DNA of 64,000 nucleotides from Ideonella dechloratans (lineage in GTDB: Bacteria; Pseudomonadota; Gammaproteobacteria; Burkholderiales; Burkholderiaceae_C): assembly GCF_021049305.1 (NCBI RefSeq), contig NZ_CP088081.1, positions 2,418,001-2,482,000 on the forward strand, written 5' to 3'. Below are positions 8,855 to 18,256 of the stretch, one piece after another. How positions within the stretch are numbered: position 1 is the first letter of the stretch; each line of letters opens with the position of its first letter. Made by a program: the position numbers and the translations under genes. Under the pieces are notes generated by a model, which worked only from the letters and a program-made list of their open reading frames with translations, ran no database searches and was not told the DNA's origin.

Positions 8855-8873
8855 CGGGAGAATTATCCTCCCG
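8855..8873 (-). promoter_or_regulatory. Inverted repeat enclosing a candidate -10 box upstream of pbpG
   Basis: Perfect 6-bp inverted repeat CGGGAG / CTCCCG separated by 7 bp that contain, on the minus strand, GATAAT, a good -10 hexamer. It lies about 85 bp upstream of the pbpG start. No convincing -35 is present 16-18 bp further upstream, so this may be an activator-dependent promoter, an operator over the promoter, or chance. Confidence 0.45.
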
Positions 8874-8892
8874 AAGAAGCCGACGGCGCAAT

Positions 8893-8924
8893 GAAAAAGA
8901 CATGCAAGACGCCAACTTGCACGT
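8893..8924 (-). terminator. Intrinsic terminator of leuA
   Basis: On the minus strand, 23 bp past the leuA stop, a 9-bp stem (ACGTGCAAG with CTTGCATGT, one G-U pair) encloses a 7-nt loop and is followed by CTTTTTC. It separates leuA from pbpG. Confidence 0.75.
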
Positions 8925-8947
8925 CATTTTTCAAGTACGGACGCTGG

Positions 8948-10489
8948 TCAACCCTGGGCGGGGACGCGCTCGACGCCGGCGTGCAGCTTGCTCAACGCGG
9001 ACAGGTACGCCTTGGCTGACGCCACGACGATGTCCGGATCCGAGCCGACGCCGTTGACGATGCGACCACCCAACTGCAGACGGAATGTCACCTCGCCCTG
9101 GGATTCTGTGCTGCCCGAGGTGATCGCGTTGACCGAATAAAGCACCATCTCGGCACCACTTTGGACCTTGGACTCGATCGCCTTGAGGGTCGCATCCACC
9201 GGCCCGTTGCCGTCGCTCTCGACCACCACCTCTTCGCCCCCGACCATAAGCACGACACGTGCCTGCGGACGCTCGCCGGTTTCGGAGTGCTGGGACAGCG
9301 AGACGAAGCGGTAGTGATCCGGCTCGGCGGCGCGGGCGCTGTCGCCCACCAGGGCAATGATGTCTTCGTCGAAGATCTCGCTCTTGCGGTCGGCCAGGTC
9401 CTTGAAACGGGCAAAGGCGGCGTTCAGATCGGCTTCCGAGGCGACATCCACGCCCAGTTCCTGCAGGCGCTGCTTGAAGGCATTGCGGCCCGAGAGCTTG
9501 CCCAGCACCAGCTTGTTGGCCGCCCAGCCCACGTCCTCGGCCCGCATGATCTCGTAGGTGTCACGGGCCTTGAGCACGCCGTCCTGGTGGATGCCCGAGG
9601 CATGGGCGAAGGCGTTCGCGCCGACCACGGCCTTGTTGGGCTGCACCACGAAACCGGTGGTCTGGCTGACCAGGCGCGAGGCCGGCACGATCTGGGAAGT
9701 GTCGATGCCCACGTCCAGGCCGAAGTAGTCGCGGCGGGTCTTGACCGCCATGACCACCTCTTCCAGCGAACAGTTGCCCGCCCGCTCGCCCAGGCCGTTG
9801 ATGGTGCACTCCACCTGACGGGCGCCGCCGATCTTCACACCGGCCAGCGAATTGGCCACCGCCATGCCCAAGTCGTTGTGGCAGTGCACGGACCAGATGG
9901 CCTTGTCGGAGTTGGGCACCTTCTCCCGCAGCTGGCGGATGAAGTTGCCGTACAGCTCGGGGATGGCGTAGCCCACCGTGTCCGGGATGTTGATGGTGGT
10001 GGCGCCTTCGGCGATCACCGCCTCCACCACGCGGGCCAGGAAGTCCAGCTCCGAGCGATAGCCGTCCTCGGCCGAGAATTCGATGTCGCCACACAGGTTG
10101 CGGGCAAAGCGCACCGACAGGCGGGCCTGTTCCAACACCTCTTCCGGCGACATCCGCAGCTTCTTCTCCATGTGCAGCGGGCTGGTGGCAATGAAGGTGT
10201 GGATGCGGCTGCGGGCGGCACCGGCCAGCGCCTCGGCGGCCCGGCTGATGTCGCGGTCGTTGGCGCGGGCCAGCGAGCAGACGGTGGACTCCTTGATCTG
10301 CCCGGCAATCGCCCGCACGGCCTCGAAGTCGCCGTTGGAGGCCGCGGCAAAACCGGCTTCGATCACGTCGACACGCAGACGCTCCAGCTGACGTGCGATG
10401 CGCACCTTCTCCTCGCGGGTCATCGAGGCACCGGGGGACTGCTCACCGTCGCGCAGGGTGGTGTCGAAAATGATGAGCTTGTCGGTCAT
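8948..10489 (-). CDS. leuA: 2-isopropylmalate synthase
   Basis: First committed step of leucine synthesis: acetyl-CoA plus 2-oxoisovalerate to 2-isopropylmalate. 513 residues, close to the usual length of the long, feedback-regulated form. The HMGL-like TIM-barrel signature [13 protein letters not shown] is at 9-21. The metal-binding HxH is in [12 protein letters not shown] near residue 202, with [16 protein letters not shown] downstream. The C-terminal regulatory (leucine-binding) domain occupies about 380-513. It is the last gene of the ilvI-ilvH-ilvC-pssA-leuA run and is preceded by its own leucine leader peptide and attenuator. Its ATG overlaps the stop of a 23-codon upstream ORF. Confidence 0.97.
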   Translation of the reverse strand: MTDKLIIFDTTLRDGEQSPGASMTREEKVRIARQLERLRVDVIEAGFAAASNGDFEAVRAIAGQIKESTVCSLARANDRDISRAAEALAGAARSRIHTFIATSPLHMEKKLRMSPEEVLEQARLSVRFARNLCGDIEFSAEDGYRSELDFLARVVEAVIAEGATTINIPDTVGYAIPELYGNFIRQLREKVPNSDKAIWSVHCHNDLGMAVANSLAGVKIGGARQVECTINGLGERAGNCSLEEVVMAVKTRRDYFGLDVGIDTSQIVPASRLVSQTTGFVVQPNKAVVGANAFAHASGIHQDGVLKARDTYEIMRAEDVGWAANKLVLGKLSGRNAFKQRLQELGVDVASEADLNAAFARFKDLADRKSEIFDEDIIALVGDSARAAEPDHYRFVSLSQHSETGERPQARVVLMVGGEEVVVESDGNGPVDATLKAIESKVQSGAEMVLYSVNAITSGSTESQGEVTFRLQLGGRIVNGVGSDPDIVVASAKAYLSALSKLHAGVERVPAQG

Positions 10490-10557
10490 GCGGGAATCTC
10501 CTGGAACGCGGCGGCAGCCGGGGCGGCTGCGCGGGGGAAGCGACGGTCAAAGGTCAT
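10486..10557 (-). CDS. Small upstream ORF overlapping the leuA start
   Basis: A 23-codon ORF ([15 protein letters not shown]...) between the leucine attenuator and leuA. It has a GGAG 6 nt before its ATG and its TGA overlaps the leuA ATG by 4 bp (ATGA). It is Ala/Pro-rich with no leucine codons, so it is not the attenuation peptide; a translational-coupling role is inferred. It could also be a chance frame. Confidence 0.4.
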   Translation of the reverse strand: MTFDRRFPRAAAPAAAAFQEIPA

Positions 10558-10593
10558 GGACATCTCCGGGGAAGGTGCACGCAGCCGGAGGAC

Positions 10594-10631
10594 AAAGAAA
10601 AACGGCCCGCTGCGATGCGCTGGCGGGCCGT
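10594..10631 (-). terminator. Leucine attenuator (intrinsic terminator in the leuA leader)
   Basis: On the minus strand, a 9-bp GC-rich stem (ACGGCCCGC with GCGGGCCGT, 12-nt loop) is followed at once by TTTTTCTTTG. It lies 43 nt downstream of the leader-peptide stop and 105 nt upstream of leuA, so read-through must be allowed for leuA expression. The arrangement of Leu-rich peptide, gap and terminator is that of classical transcription attenuation. Confidence 0.85.
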
Positions 10632-10673
10632 GATCCGAAAAATGGTTCGGTGAACTTCGATGGACGTGTTCGA

Positions 10674-10742
10674 TCAGCGTGCCCGCAGACTGGCTAGGGG
10701 CAGCGATAGCAGCAGAGCGCGGGCCATCACGATCGAGTTCAT
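10674..10742 (-). CDS. leuL: leu leader peptide
   Basis: A 22-codon ORF starting MNSIVMARALLLSLPLASLR. It has six leucines, five of them in the eight-codon run LLLSLPLA (codons 10-17). Two are CTA, a rare codon in this GC-rich genome, next to an AGT. Its ATG is 18 bp past the pssA stop. Slow translation when charged tRNA-Leu is scarce would stall the ribosome here and favour an antiterminator over the hairpin at 10602-10631. The peptide is inferred from position and composition. Confidence 0.8.
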   Translation of the reverse strand: MNSIVMARALLLSLPLASLRAR

Positions 10743-10759
10743 GGTTTGAGTATACCGCC

Positions 10760-11605
10760 TCAGTGCAGGCCGCGCTCGTCGGGTTCGTCCTTGGAGGTGG
10801 AGATCACGCTCACCGGCTTGCCCTTCAGGCGCTTGTAGCCGTAGACCACGTAGCCGGAAACACCGTACACGCAGAACAGGCCGAACAACACGATGGGCGG
10901 GTGGATGGTGATCACCGCGAAACCCAGCGCGATCAGCACGATCACGATGAAGGGCACGCTGCGCTTGAGGCTGATGTCCTTGAAGCTGTAGAAGGGCACG
11001 TTGGTGACCATGGTCAGCCCGGCATAGAGCGCAAAGGCGAAGGCCGTCCAGGTCAGGGCCGGCGAGCCCACCACGTCCTTGACGCCATGGTCGTCGACCA
11101 CCCAGATGAAGCCCACCACCATGGCCGCCGCGGCCGGGCTGGGCATGCCCTGGAAGAAGCGCTTGTCGACGATGCCGATGTTGGTGTTGAAGCGGGCCAG
11201 GCGCAGGGCCGCGCAGGCGCAATACACGAAGGCGGCAATCCAGCCGGCCTTGCCCAGGCCCTTCAGGGCCCATTCGTAGACGATCAGCGCTGGCGCCGCG
11301 CCAAAGCAGACCATGTCGGACAGGCTGTCCATCTGCTCGCCGAAGGCGCTCTGGGTGTTGGTCATGCGCGCCACGCGGCCGTCCAGGCTGTCCAGCACGG
11401 CCGCACAGAAGATGCCCACGGCCGCCATGTCGAAGCGGGCGTTCATGGCCATCACGACGGCATAGAAGCCGCCGAAGAGCGCACCCAGGGTGAAGAGATT
11501 CGGAAGGATGTAGATGCCACGACGCCGACGGCGCGGCGGCATGTCGTCCAGGTCCTGGTCATCATCGTCCAGGGCGTCCGGAACGTTCGGGGTCAAATCG
11601 GTCAT
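10760..11605 (-). CDS. pssA: CDP-diacylglycerol--serine O-phosphatidyltransferase
   Basis: Integral membrane enzyme making phosphatidylserine from CDP-diacylglycerol and serine, the precursor of phosphatidylethanolamine. About 281 residues from MTDLTPNVPD. A GTG frame extends 17 codons upstream but has no better ribosome site. After an acidic then Arg-rich N-terminus (DDMPPRRRRRGIY), the CDP-alcohol transferase motif is complete: DSLDGRVARMTN followed by GEQMDSLSD. Multiple membrane helices follow. Its place between ilvC and leuA is a known betaproteobacterial arrangement with no obvious metabolic link. psd is not adjacent. Confidence 0.94.
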   Translation of the reverse strand: MTDLTPNVPDALDDDDQDLDDMPPRRRRRGIYILPNLFTLGALFGGFYAVVMAMNARFDMAAVGIFCAAVLDSLDGRVARMTNTQSAFGEQMDSLSDMVCFGAAPALIVYEWALKGLGKAGWIAAFVYCACAALRLARFNTNIGIVDKRFFQGMPSPAAAAMVVGFIWVVDDHGVKDVVGSPALTWTAFAFALYAGLTMVTNVPFYSFKDISLKRSVPFIVIVLIALGFAVITIHPPIVLFGLFCVYGVSGYVVYGYKRLKGKPVSVISTSKDEPDERGLH

Positions 11606-11655
11606 AAGGGGAAAGGATAACTCAGCGCCCGGCCCCGGCACGGCCAGAAACGACA

Positions 11656-11677
11656 CGGGCCGCCCGAAGGCGGCCCG
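11656..11677 (-). other. Intergenic hairpin between ilvC and pssA
   Basis: A 9-bp perfect stem (CGGGCCGCC with GGCGGCCCG) and a CGAA tetraloop just past the ilvC stop. No T-run follows on the minus strand, so it is more likely an mRNA-stabilising or weak pausing structure than a full terminator. Confidence 0.55.
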
Positions 11678-11714
11678 CTTCTCGCAGTCAGGCGGCCCAA
11701 GCCACCTGCCACGA

Positions 11715-12755
<1,041 letters not shown>

Positions 12756-12790
12756 TCAGGTCAGATAGCGGGATGGAGCGATCGCGGGGA

Positions 12791-13282
12791 TCAGACGCGC
12801 AGGATGCGCTCGCCGCGACCGATCCCGCTGGAGCCGGTGCGCACGGTTTCGAGGATGGCGGTGCGGTCGATCGCCTCGATGAAGGCGTCGAGCTTGCCGG
12901 CATCCCCGGTCAGTTCGATGGTGTAGCTCTTCTCGGTCACGTCGATGATGCGGCCACGGAAGATGTCGGCCATGCGCTTCATCTCCTCGCGTTCCTTGCC
13001 CACGGCGCGGACCTTGATCAGCATGAGCTCGCGCTCGGTGTAGTGGCCTTCGGTCAGGTCCACGACCTTGACCACGTCGACCAGGCGATTCAGGTGCTTG
13101 GTGATCTGCTCGATCACCTCGTCGGAACCGGTGGTGACCACCGTCATGCGCGACAGCGACGGATCTTCCGTCGGCGCCACGGTGAGGCTCTCGATGTTGT
13201 AGCCGCGGGCAGAAAACAATGCCACCACGCGGGACAGGGCGCCGGGCTCGTTCTCGAGCAGCACGGCGATGATGTGTTTCAT
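12791..13282 (-). CDS. ilvH: Acetolactate synthase small (regulatory) subunit
   Basis: Regulatory partner of the catalytic subunit encoded just upstream; it binds valine through its N-terminal ACT domain (MKHIIAVLLENEPGALSRVV, about 1-80) and raises catalytic activity. 163 residues, the usual length. The RGYNIESLTVAPTEDPSLSR segment is strongly conserved in this family. It lies 162 bp after ilvI; that gap holds GC-rich inverted repeats (for example GACGG/CCGTC) but no clear terminator. Confidence 0.97.
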   Translation of the reverse strand: MKHIIAVLLENEPGALSRVVALFSARGYNIESLTVAPTEDPSLSRMTVVTTGSDEVIEQITKHLNRLVDVVKVVDLTEGHYTERELMLIKVRAVGKEREEMKRMADIFRGRIIDVTEKSYTIELTGDAGKLDAFIEAIDRTAILETVRTGSSGIGRGERILRV

Positions 13283-13444
13283 GTGCAGTCTCCTGACGCG
13301 CTCTTCAGACCGACGGCGGTAACCGTCGTCCCTTGGCCACGTCGCTAGGCACGGTTGGGAAGAAGTGGTCCTCGGCTGGGAACCTGCCCTCCCCGGCGCC
13401 AGCAGTGGTGCGGTAACACCACCACCCCGCCGGGTTGGTCGGGT

Positions 13445-15250
13445 TCACAGATCCTCGGACCCGAGCAGCATCTCCGACAGACCCTTGCCCGCCTTGACCA
13501 TGGGCCAGACGTTCTCGGTCGGGTCGGTCCGCACGTCCAGGAAGACGGTGCGGTCCTTCAGACGCATCATTTCCTTGAGGGCCGGTTCGATCTCCGAGGG
13601 CTTCTCGATCTTGATGCCCACGTGACCATAGGCCTCGGCCAGCTTCACGAAGTCCGGCAGCGCGTCCATGTAGCTGCTGGAGTAGCGGCCCTCGTAGTCC
13701 AGCTCCTGCCACTGGCGCACCATGCCCAGGTAGCGGTTGTTCAACGCGATGATCTTCACCGGCGTCTTGTACTGCTGGCAGGTGGAGAGCTCCTGGATGC
13801 ACATCTGGATCGAGCCTTCGCCGGTGATGCAGAACACATCCGACTGCGGCTTGGCCAGCTTGATGCCCATCGCATAGGGCAGACCCACGCCCATGGTGCC
13901 CAGACCACCGGAGTTGATCCAGCGCCGTGGCTCGTCGAAGCGGTAGTACTGGGCCGCCCACATCTGGTGCTGGCCCACGTCCGAGGTGATGTAGGTGTCG
14001 GTGCCGCGGGTCATCTCCCACAGGGCCTCGACGACCTGCTGTGGCTTGATGACGTCCGGGCTGGTGCGGTAGGCCAGGCACTCGCGGCGGCGCCACTCGT
14101 TGATCTGGCTCCACCACTGGGAGATCACCGCGGTGTCGGGTTTCTGCTGGGCTTCCTTGATCTGGGCGATCAGCTCCTGCAGCACATCCTTCACGTCGCC
14201 GACGATGGGGATGTCCACCTTGACCCGCTTGGAGATCGACGAGGGGTCGATGTCGATGTGGATGATCTTGCGCTCCACCGAGGCGAAGTGCTTGGGGTTG
14301 CCGATCACCCGGTCATCGAAGCGCGCGCCCACAGCCAGCAGCACATCGCAGTTCTGCATGGTCATGTTGGCTTCGTAGGTACCGTGCATGCCGGGCATGC
14401 CCAGGAACTTCGGGTCCGAGGCCGGCGTGGCGCCCAGGCCCATCAGCGTGTTCGTGACCGGGAAGCCCAGCATGTCGCACAGCTGGCGCAGTTCGGCCGA
14501 GGCCTCACCCAGGATGACGCCGCCACCCGAATAGATGTAGGGTCGCTTGGCGTTCAGCAGCAGTTGCACCGCCTTGCGGATCTGCCCCCCATGCCCCTTC
14601 TTGACGGGGTTGTAGGAGCGCATCTCGACGTGCTCGGGATAGTGGAAGTGCGCCGTCTTCAGCGAGACGTCCTTGGGGATGTCCACCACCACCGGGCCGG
14701 GACGACCGGTGCGCGCGATGTGGAAGGCCTTCTTGATGGTCATCGCCAGGTCACGCACATCCTTCACGAGGAAGTTGTGCTTGACCACCGGACGGGTGAT
14801 GCCCACCGTGTCGCATTCCTGGAAGGCGTCCAGGCCGATGGCCGCCGTGGGCACCTGACCGGTGATGATCACCAGGGGGATGGAATCCATGTAGGCGGTG
14901 GCAATGCCGGTGACGGCATTGGTCACACCCGGGCCGGAGGTGACCAGGGCCACACCGACGTCACCCGTGGCACGGGCATAGCCGTCGGCGGCATGGACAG
15001 CGGCCTGTTCATGACGGACCAGCACGTGCTGGATGCTGTCCTGCTGGTACAGCGCGTCGTAGATGTACAGGACCGAGCCACCCGGGTAACCCCAGATGTG
15101 CTTGACGCCCTCGGCCTGCAGGCAGCGCACGAGGATCTGGGAGCCGTTGAGCTCCTTGGGGGAGGAAGAAGACGTGGAGGAAGCGTTCGGAGAGGTGGCG
15201 CGCCCATCGGAGGGGGCGGCACGCTTGACGTCCGCGGCAGACATGTTCAT
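13445..15250 (-). CDS. ilvI: Acetolactate synthase catalytic subunit
   Basis: Thiamine-diphosphate enzyme joining two pyruvates (or pyruvate and 2-oxobutyrate), first common step of branched-chain synthesis. 601 residues from [16 protein letters not shown], chosen for the AGAGG Shine-Dalgarno 7 nt upstream; an in-frame extension to 15352 lacks one. A Ser-rich N-terminal tail (about 30 residues) precedes the catalytic fold. The activating Glu is expected in the N-terminal domain after [13 protein letters not shown]; the TPP-binding GDGS-type motif appears as [12 protein letters not shown] followed by [12 protein letters not shown]. First gene of the ilv-pss-leu operon. Confidence 0.96.
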   Translation of the reverse strand: MNMSAADVKRAAPSDGRATSPNASSTSSSSPKELNGSQILVRCLQAEGVKHIWGYPGGSVLYIYDALYQQDSIQHVLVRHEQAAVHAADGYARATGDVGVALVTSGPGVTNAVTGIATAYMDSIPLVIITGQVPTAAIGLDAFQECDTVGITRPVVKHNFLVKDVRDLAMTIKKAFHIARTGRPGPVVVDIPKDVSLKTAHFHYPEHVEMRSYNPVKKGHGGQIRKAVQLLLNAKRPYIYSGGGVILGEASAELRQLCDMLGFPVTNTLMGLGATPASDPKFLGMPGMHGTYEANMTMQNCDVLLAVGARFDDRVIGNPKHFASVERKIIHIDIDPSSISKRVKVDIPIVGDVKDVLQELIAQIKEAQQKPDTAVISQWWSQINEWRRRECLAYRTSPDVIKPQQVVEALWEMTRGTDTYITSDVGQHQMWAAQYYRFDEPRRWINSGGLGTMGVGLPYAMGIKLAKPQSDVFCITGEGSIQMCIQELSTCQQYKTPVKIIALNNRYLGMVRQWQELDYEGRYSSSYMDALPDFVKLAEAYGHVGIKIEKPSEIEPALKEMMRLKDRTVFLDVRTDPTENVWPMVKAGKGLSEMLLGSEDL

Positions 15251-15507
15251 TTTCGAACCTCTGTGAATTTCTCTGACGAAAAACCTTCGGTGCCCCTCCC
15301 CGCGCCCTTGTGAGGCGGGATCGGAACCTGCGCGATCAACAACTGCCGACACCCGCTGTCGGGGCGGCCTGAGGACCCATTCGCAATAGTGCGATTCCTT
15401 ATTATGGCATCAACCCGAACCGGTTCCGCAGCGCACCCCACTGCCGATGACATAATCCGCGGTTCTCAGCCCGGTCGATCCGCCTTTCAGGCCGGTGAGG
15501 TCCCATC

Positions 15508-16080
15508 TTGGCCACCGACAAAGAACTTTCCGACTTCCTGGTCAGCGTCGAGAAACGCGCCTTCAAACGCACGGTCTACACGGTGCGTGACGAGGATGCT
15601 GCCCTGGACATCGTCCAGGACGCCATGATCCGTCTGGCCGAGAAGTACGCGACCCGTCCGGTGGCCGAATTCCCGATGCTGTTCCAGCGCATCCTGTCCA
15701 ACGCGACGATGGACTGGTTCCGCCGACGCAAGGTGCGGCAGGCCGTCGAACAGAACATGTCCGACTTCGAAGGTGCCGACTCGGGAGATGGCGCGGACTT
15801 CGACCTGCTGGAAATGCTGGAAACCGTCGAAGGCAGTCTGGGTGCCGAAAGTGCCGCGGACACCGTCGGACGGGAACAGATCCTGCTCAAGATCGAGCAG
15901 GAGGTGGCCCAACTGCCCGCCCGTCAACGGGAAGCCTTTCTCCTGCGTTACTGGGAAGAACTTGATGTGGCCGAAACGGCCAGTGTGATGGGATGCTCTG
16001 AAGGCAGTGTGAAAACCCACTGCTCCCGGGCCGTGCATGCACTGGCCAAATCGCTCAAAGCCAAAGGTATTGCGCCGTGA
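15508..16080 (+). CDS. ECF-type RNA polymerase sigma factor
   Basis: Alternative sigma-70-family factor of 190 residues with a TTG start preceded by GGTGAGG at suitable spacing. Region 2 is about residues 10-80 (DEDAALDIVQDAMIRLAEKY, then ATMDWFRRRKVRQ). A long acidic linker (DFEGADSGDGADFDLLEMLE) precedes region 4, with its helix-turn-helix in DVAETASVMGCSEGSVKTHC. The stop overlaps the next gene (GTGA), suggesting a partner protein. Divergent from the ilv operon; the 257-bp gap carries a GAACCGGTTC palindrome at 15417-15426 and a CATAAT hexamer at 15451. Confidence 0.9.
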   Translation: MATDKELSDFLVSVEKRAFKRTVYTVRDEDAALDIVQDAMIRLAEKYATRPVAEFPMLFQRILSNATMDWFRRRKVRQAVEQNMSDFEGADSGDGADFDLLEMLETVEGSLGAESAADTVGREQILLKIEQEVAQLPARQREAFLLRYWEELDVAETASVMGCSEGSVKTHCSRAVHALAKSLKAKGIAP

Positions 16081-16556
16081 ACACCCGCTCCATTGCCCCG
16101 CAGCGGCTCCCCCAGGATGCCGCCAACCTGGAACTCCGGTTTGGCCTGCGCGTCGGTGCGGCCCTGTCCGAGCGCAGCGCCACACCGGGTCACGATGTGT
16201 TCGAGCGCCTGCGGGTGGCCCGCGAGCAGGCGCTGGCCCGCGCGCGCGAGGCCCGCGCCGCCCTGCCCGCCCGTCAGGCGAAGGAAGCCGGCAGCGTGCT
16301 GGTGCAGAGCCAGGGCACCCTGGCCTTGGGGGGCTCGCCGCTGTCCGAGGGGTTCCGCTGGTGGGCGCCGCTGGCCTCCCTGGTGCCGCTGCTGCTGCTG
16401 GTGCTGGGCTTGGTTCTGATCGACCAGTGGCATGACCGCCTGCAGACCGCCACGGTCGCCGAGGTCGATTCGGCCCTGCTGTCGGACGACCTGCCGCCCG
16501 ACGCCTACACCGACCCCGGCTTCAGCGAATTCCTGAAGGCCCCGGAGCAGCACTGA
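16077..16556 (+). CDS. DUF3619 single-pass membrane protein, possible anti-sigma factor
   Basis: 159 residues, GTG start overlapping the sigma stop by 4 bp. Residues 1-95 are cytoplasmic by charge and helical (RFGLRVGAALSERS; Arg/Ala-rich). One membrane segment follows (WWAPLASLVPLLLLVLGLVL, about 102-122). The tail of about 37 residues ends in acidic, Pro-containing sequence (LPPDAYTDPGFSEFLK). That topology and the overlap with a sigma gene fit an anti-sigma factor. This is inference: the family is uncharacterised as far as I know and no zinc-binding anti-sigma motif is visible. Confidence 0.82.
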   Translation: MNTRSIAPQRLPQDAANLELRFGLRVGAALSERSATPGHDVFERLRVAREQALARAREARAALPARQAKEAGSVLVQSQGTLALGGSPLSEGFRWWAPLASLVPLLLLVLGLVLIDQWHDRLQTATVAEVDSALLSDDLPPDAYTDPGFSEFLKAPEQH

Positions 16557-16566
16557 CCCCCACTCG

Positions 16567-17331
16567 ATGACGCCCGCCCTCTTCTCCCGACGGTTGCAGC
16601 GCCAGGCGCTGGGTGTGGCCCTGTGCCTGCTCGCCAGCGCCTGCGTCTGGGCCCAGCCGGCCTCGGCCGCGGCGGGCGTGCGCTGGCAGGAACTCCCCCC
16701 GGCGCAGCAGCGCGCCCTGGCCCCGCTGGCCCATGACTGGGACCAACTGCCCGAGGAGCGCCAACGCAAGTGGCAGGATGTGGCCCGCCGTTTCGACCAC
16801 ATGACGCCGGCCCAGCGGCAGCGCGTCCAGCAACGCATGACCGAATGGGCCCGGATGAGCCCCCAGGAGCGGGACCGGGCCAGGTTGAATTACCAGAAGG
16901 CGCAGGAGCTCTCGGCCAGCGAACGGCAATCCCGCTGGGAGGCCTATCAGGCGCTCAGCCCCGAGCAGCGCAAGGCCCTGGCCGCCAAGGCCAAGCCCGC
17001 CTCGGCCACCGGCGACGCGAACGCCCTGCGCAAGCTGCGCCGGGCACCGGTGGATGCCCTGGCCCCCAAGTCCAACATCGTCAGCCCCACCAAGGGGCCT
17101 GGCACGGCACCCCGGTCGGTGTCGCCGGTGATGGTGCAAGGCCGGCCCGGCGCCAGCACCTCCCTGGTGAACGAGCGGATGAAGCCCCCCGCCCACCAGC
17201 CGGCGGGACAACCCAAGATCACCGCCTCGCCGTCCCAGGTCGATCGGCACACCCTGCTGCCTCGCCAGCCGCAGCCCCCCGCCGCGGTCAAGCCGGGGCA
17301 GGCCCCGACCGGCCCAGGCGCCAAACCTTGA
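16567..17331 (+). CDS. DUF3106 secreted protein (periplasmic, possible sensor)
   Basis: 254 residues with a signal peptide (QALGVALCLLASACVWAQ; a lipobox-like LASAC is also possible). The mature N-terminal half is helical with repeated W-x-x-L-x-P-x-x-R units: WQELPPAQQRALAPLAHDW, WARMSPQERDRARLNYQK, WEAYQALSPEQRKALAAK. The helical, Pro/Gln/Arg-marked repeats recall CpxP/Spy/CnrX-type periplasmic helical hairpins, but the resemblance is only at pattern level. The C-terminal half is Pro/Ala-rich and probably disordered. Together with the sigma factor and DUF3619 it looks like a signal-transduction set. Confidence 0.83.
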   Translation: MTPALFSRRLQRQALGVALCLLASACVWAQPASAAAGVRWQELPPAQQRALAPLAHDWDQLPEERQRKWQDVARRFDHMTPAQRQRVQQRMTEWARMSPQERDRARLNYQKAQELSASERQSRWEAYQALSPEQRKALAAKAKPASATGDANALRKLRRAPVDALAPKSNIVSPTKGPGTAPRSVSPVMVQGRPGASTSLVNERMKPPAHQPAGQPKITASPSQVDRHTLLPRQPQPPAAVKPGQAPTGPGAKP

Positions 17332-17333
17332 AG

Positions 17334-17870
17334 ATGCCGACACAGCGCGCCGCCGAACCCGCTCCCGGCAACCCAACCGGCCCGTTGACCACGCCATCGA
17401 TCCAGCGGCGCCTGGCCGCCTTCGTCTACGAAGGAGTGCTGCTGTTTGGCGTGCTGTTCGTCGCCGGATGGCTGTATTCCACCCTCACCCAACTGAAGGA
17501 TCCCGGGCGGCAAGGCACGCTGGGCCTGCAGTTGTTCCTTCTGCTGGTGTTGGGGGTGTATTTCGTCTGGTTCTGGAGCCGCGGTGGCCAGACGGTGGCC
17601 ATGAAGGCCTGGCACATCCGGTTGGTGGATCGCCAGGGCCGCCCCGTCAGCCAGGTCCGCGCGCTGGCCCGTTTCGCCCTGGCCTGGCTCTGGTTTGTGC
17701 CCGCACTGCTGACGGCCAAGATGGCCGGCCTGCATGGCGGGGCCCTGTTCGGCCTGCTGTTCGTCGGCGTGCTGGCCTATGCCGCGCTGGCGCGGCTGCA
17801 CCCGGACCGGCAGTTCTGGCACGACGCTGCCTGCGGCACGCGTCTGGTGGACTGGCGCCCGGCCCGATGA
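17334..17870 (+). CDS. RDD-family membrane protein
   Basis: 178 residues, starting 3 bp after the DUF3106 stop. The RDD signature is reduced but recognisable: IQRRLAAFVYEGVLLFGVLF (the R..A...D-type first helix has E in place of D), then two more helices and the conserved GQTVAMKAWHIRLVDRQG. The C-terminal HDAACGTRLV is typical. RDD proteins are small integral membrane proteins, some linked to ion exchange; function here is unknown. The stop overlaps dgkA by 4 bp. Confidence 0.88.
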   Translation: MPTQRAAEPAPGNPTGPLTTPSIQRRLAAFVYEGVLLFGVLFVAGWLYSTLTQLKDPGRQGTLGLQLFLLLVLGVYFVWFWSRGGQTVAMKAWHIRLVDRQGRPVSQVRALARFALAWLWFVPALLTAKMAGLHGGALFGLLFVGVLAYAALARLHPDRQFWHDAACGTRLVDWRPAR

Positions 17871-18256
17871 CCTCGCCCTTCCAGCGCCGCACCGGCCTGT
17901 CCCGCATCCTCCACGCCTTCGGCTATTCGCTGGCCGGGCTGGCATCCGCCCTGCGCAGCGAAAGCGCCTTCCGCCAGGAAACCGCCCTGGCCGTGGTCCT
18001 GCTGCCCGCCGCTTTTTGGCTGGGTCGCGGCTGGGTCGAGATCGGCCTGCTGGCCGGCTCGGTCATCCTGGTGTTGGTGGTGGAACTGCTGAACACCGCG
18101 GTGGAGTCCGCCATCGACCGGATCGGACCGGAGCGGCATGAACTCTCCGCCCGCGCCAAGGACCTGGGCAGCGCCGCCGTGCTGCTGAGCCTGCTGCTCG
18201 CAGGGGGTCTGTGGACGGGCGCCCTGTGGCAACGTTTTGGAGGCAGCGGCGCATGA
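17867..18256 (+). CDS. dgkA: Diacylglycerol kinase (prokaryotic DgkA type)
   Basis: Small trimeric membrane kinase that phosphorylates diacylglycerol, recycling it from membrane-derived oligosaccharide or LPS modification. 129 residues, three hydrophobic helices. The signature [33 protein letters not shown] contains the catalytic Glu and ATP/Mg residues. Overlaps its neighbours on both sides by 4 bp, so it is part of the sigma-to-LOG gene run. Confidence 0.95.
   Translation: MTSPFQRRTGLSRILHAFGYSLAGLASALRSESAFRQETALAVVLLPAAFWLGRGWVEIGLLAGSVILVLVVELLNTAVESAIDRIGPERHELSARAKDLGSAAVLLSLLLAGGLWTGALWQRFGGSGA

Noticed and set aside
11606..11656. Longer pssA starting at a GTG (11656)
   Set aside because: The extension runs into the ilvC-pssA hairpin and has no Shine-Dalgarno; the ATG at 11605 fits the family better.
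13283..13444. GC-rich inverted repeats between ilvI and ilvH considered as an attenuator
   Set aside because: No leader ORF rich in Val/Ile/Leu and no U-tract; probably simple intergenic structure.
15251..15507. Search for an ilv leader peptide before ilvI
   Set aside because: The only frames there (for example the 68-codon frame at 15247-15453) are not rich in branched-chain codons and no terminator hairpin with a U-run precedes ilvI.
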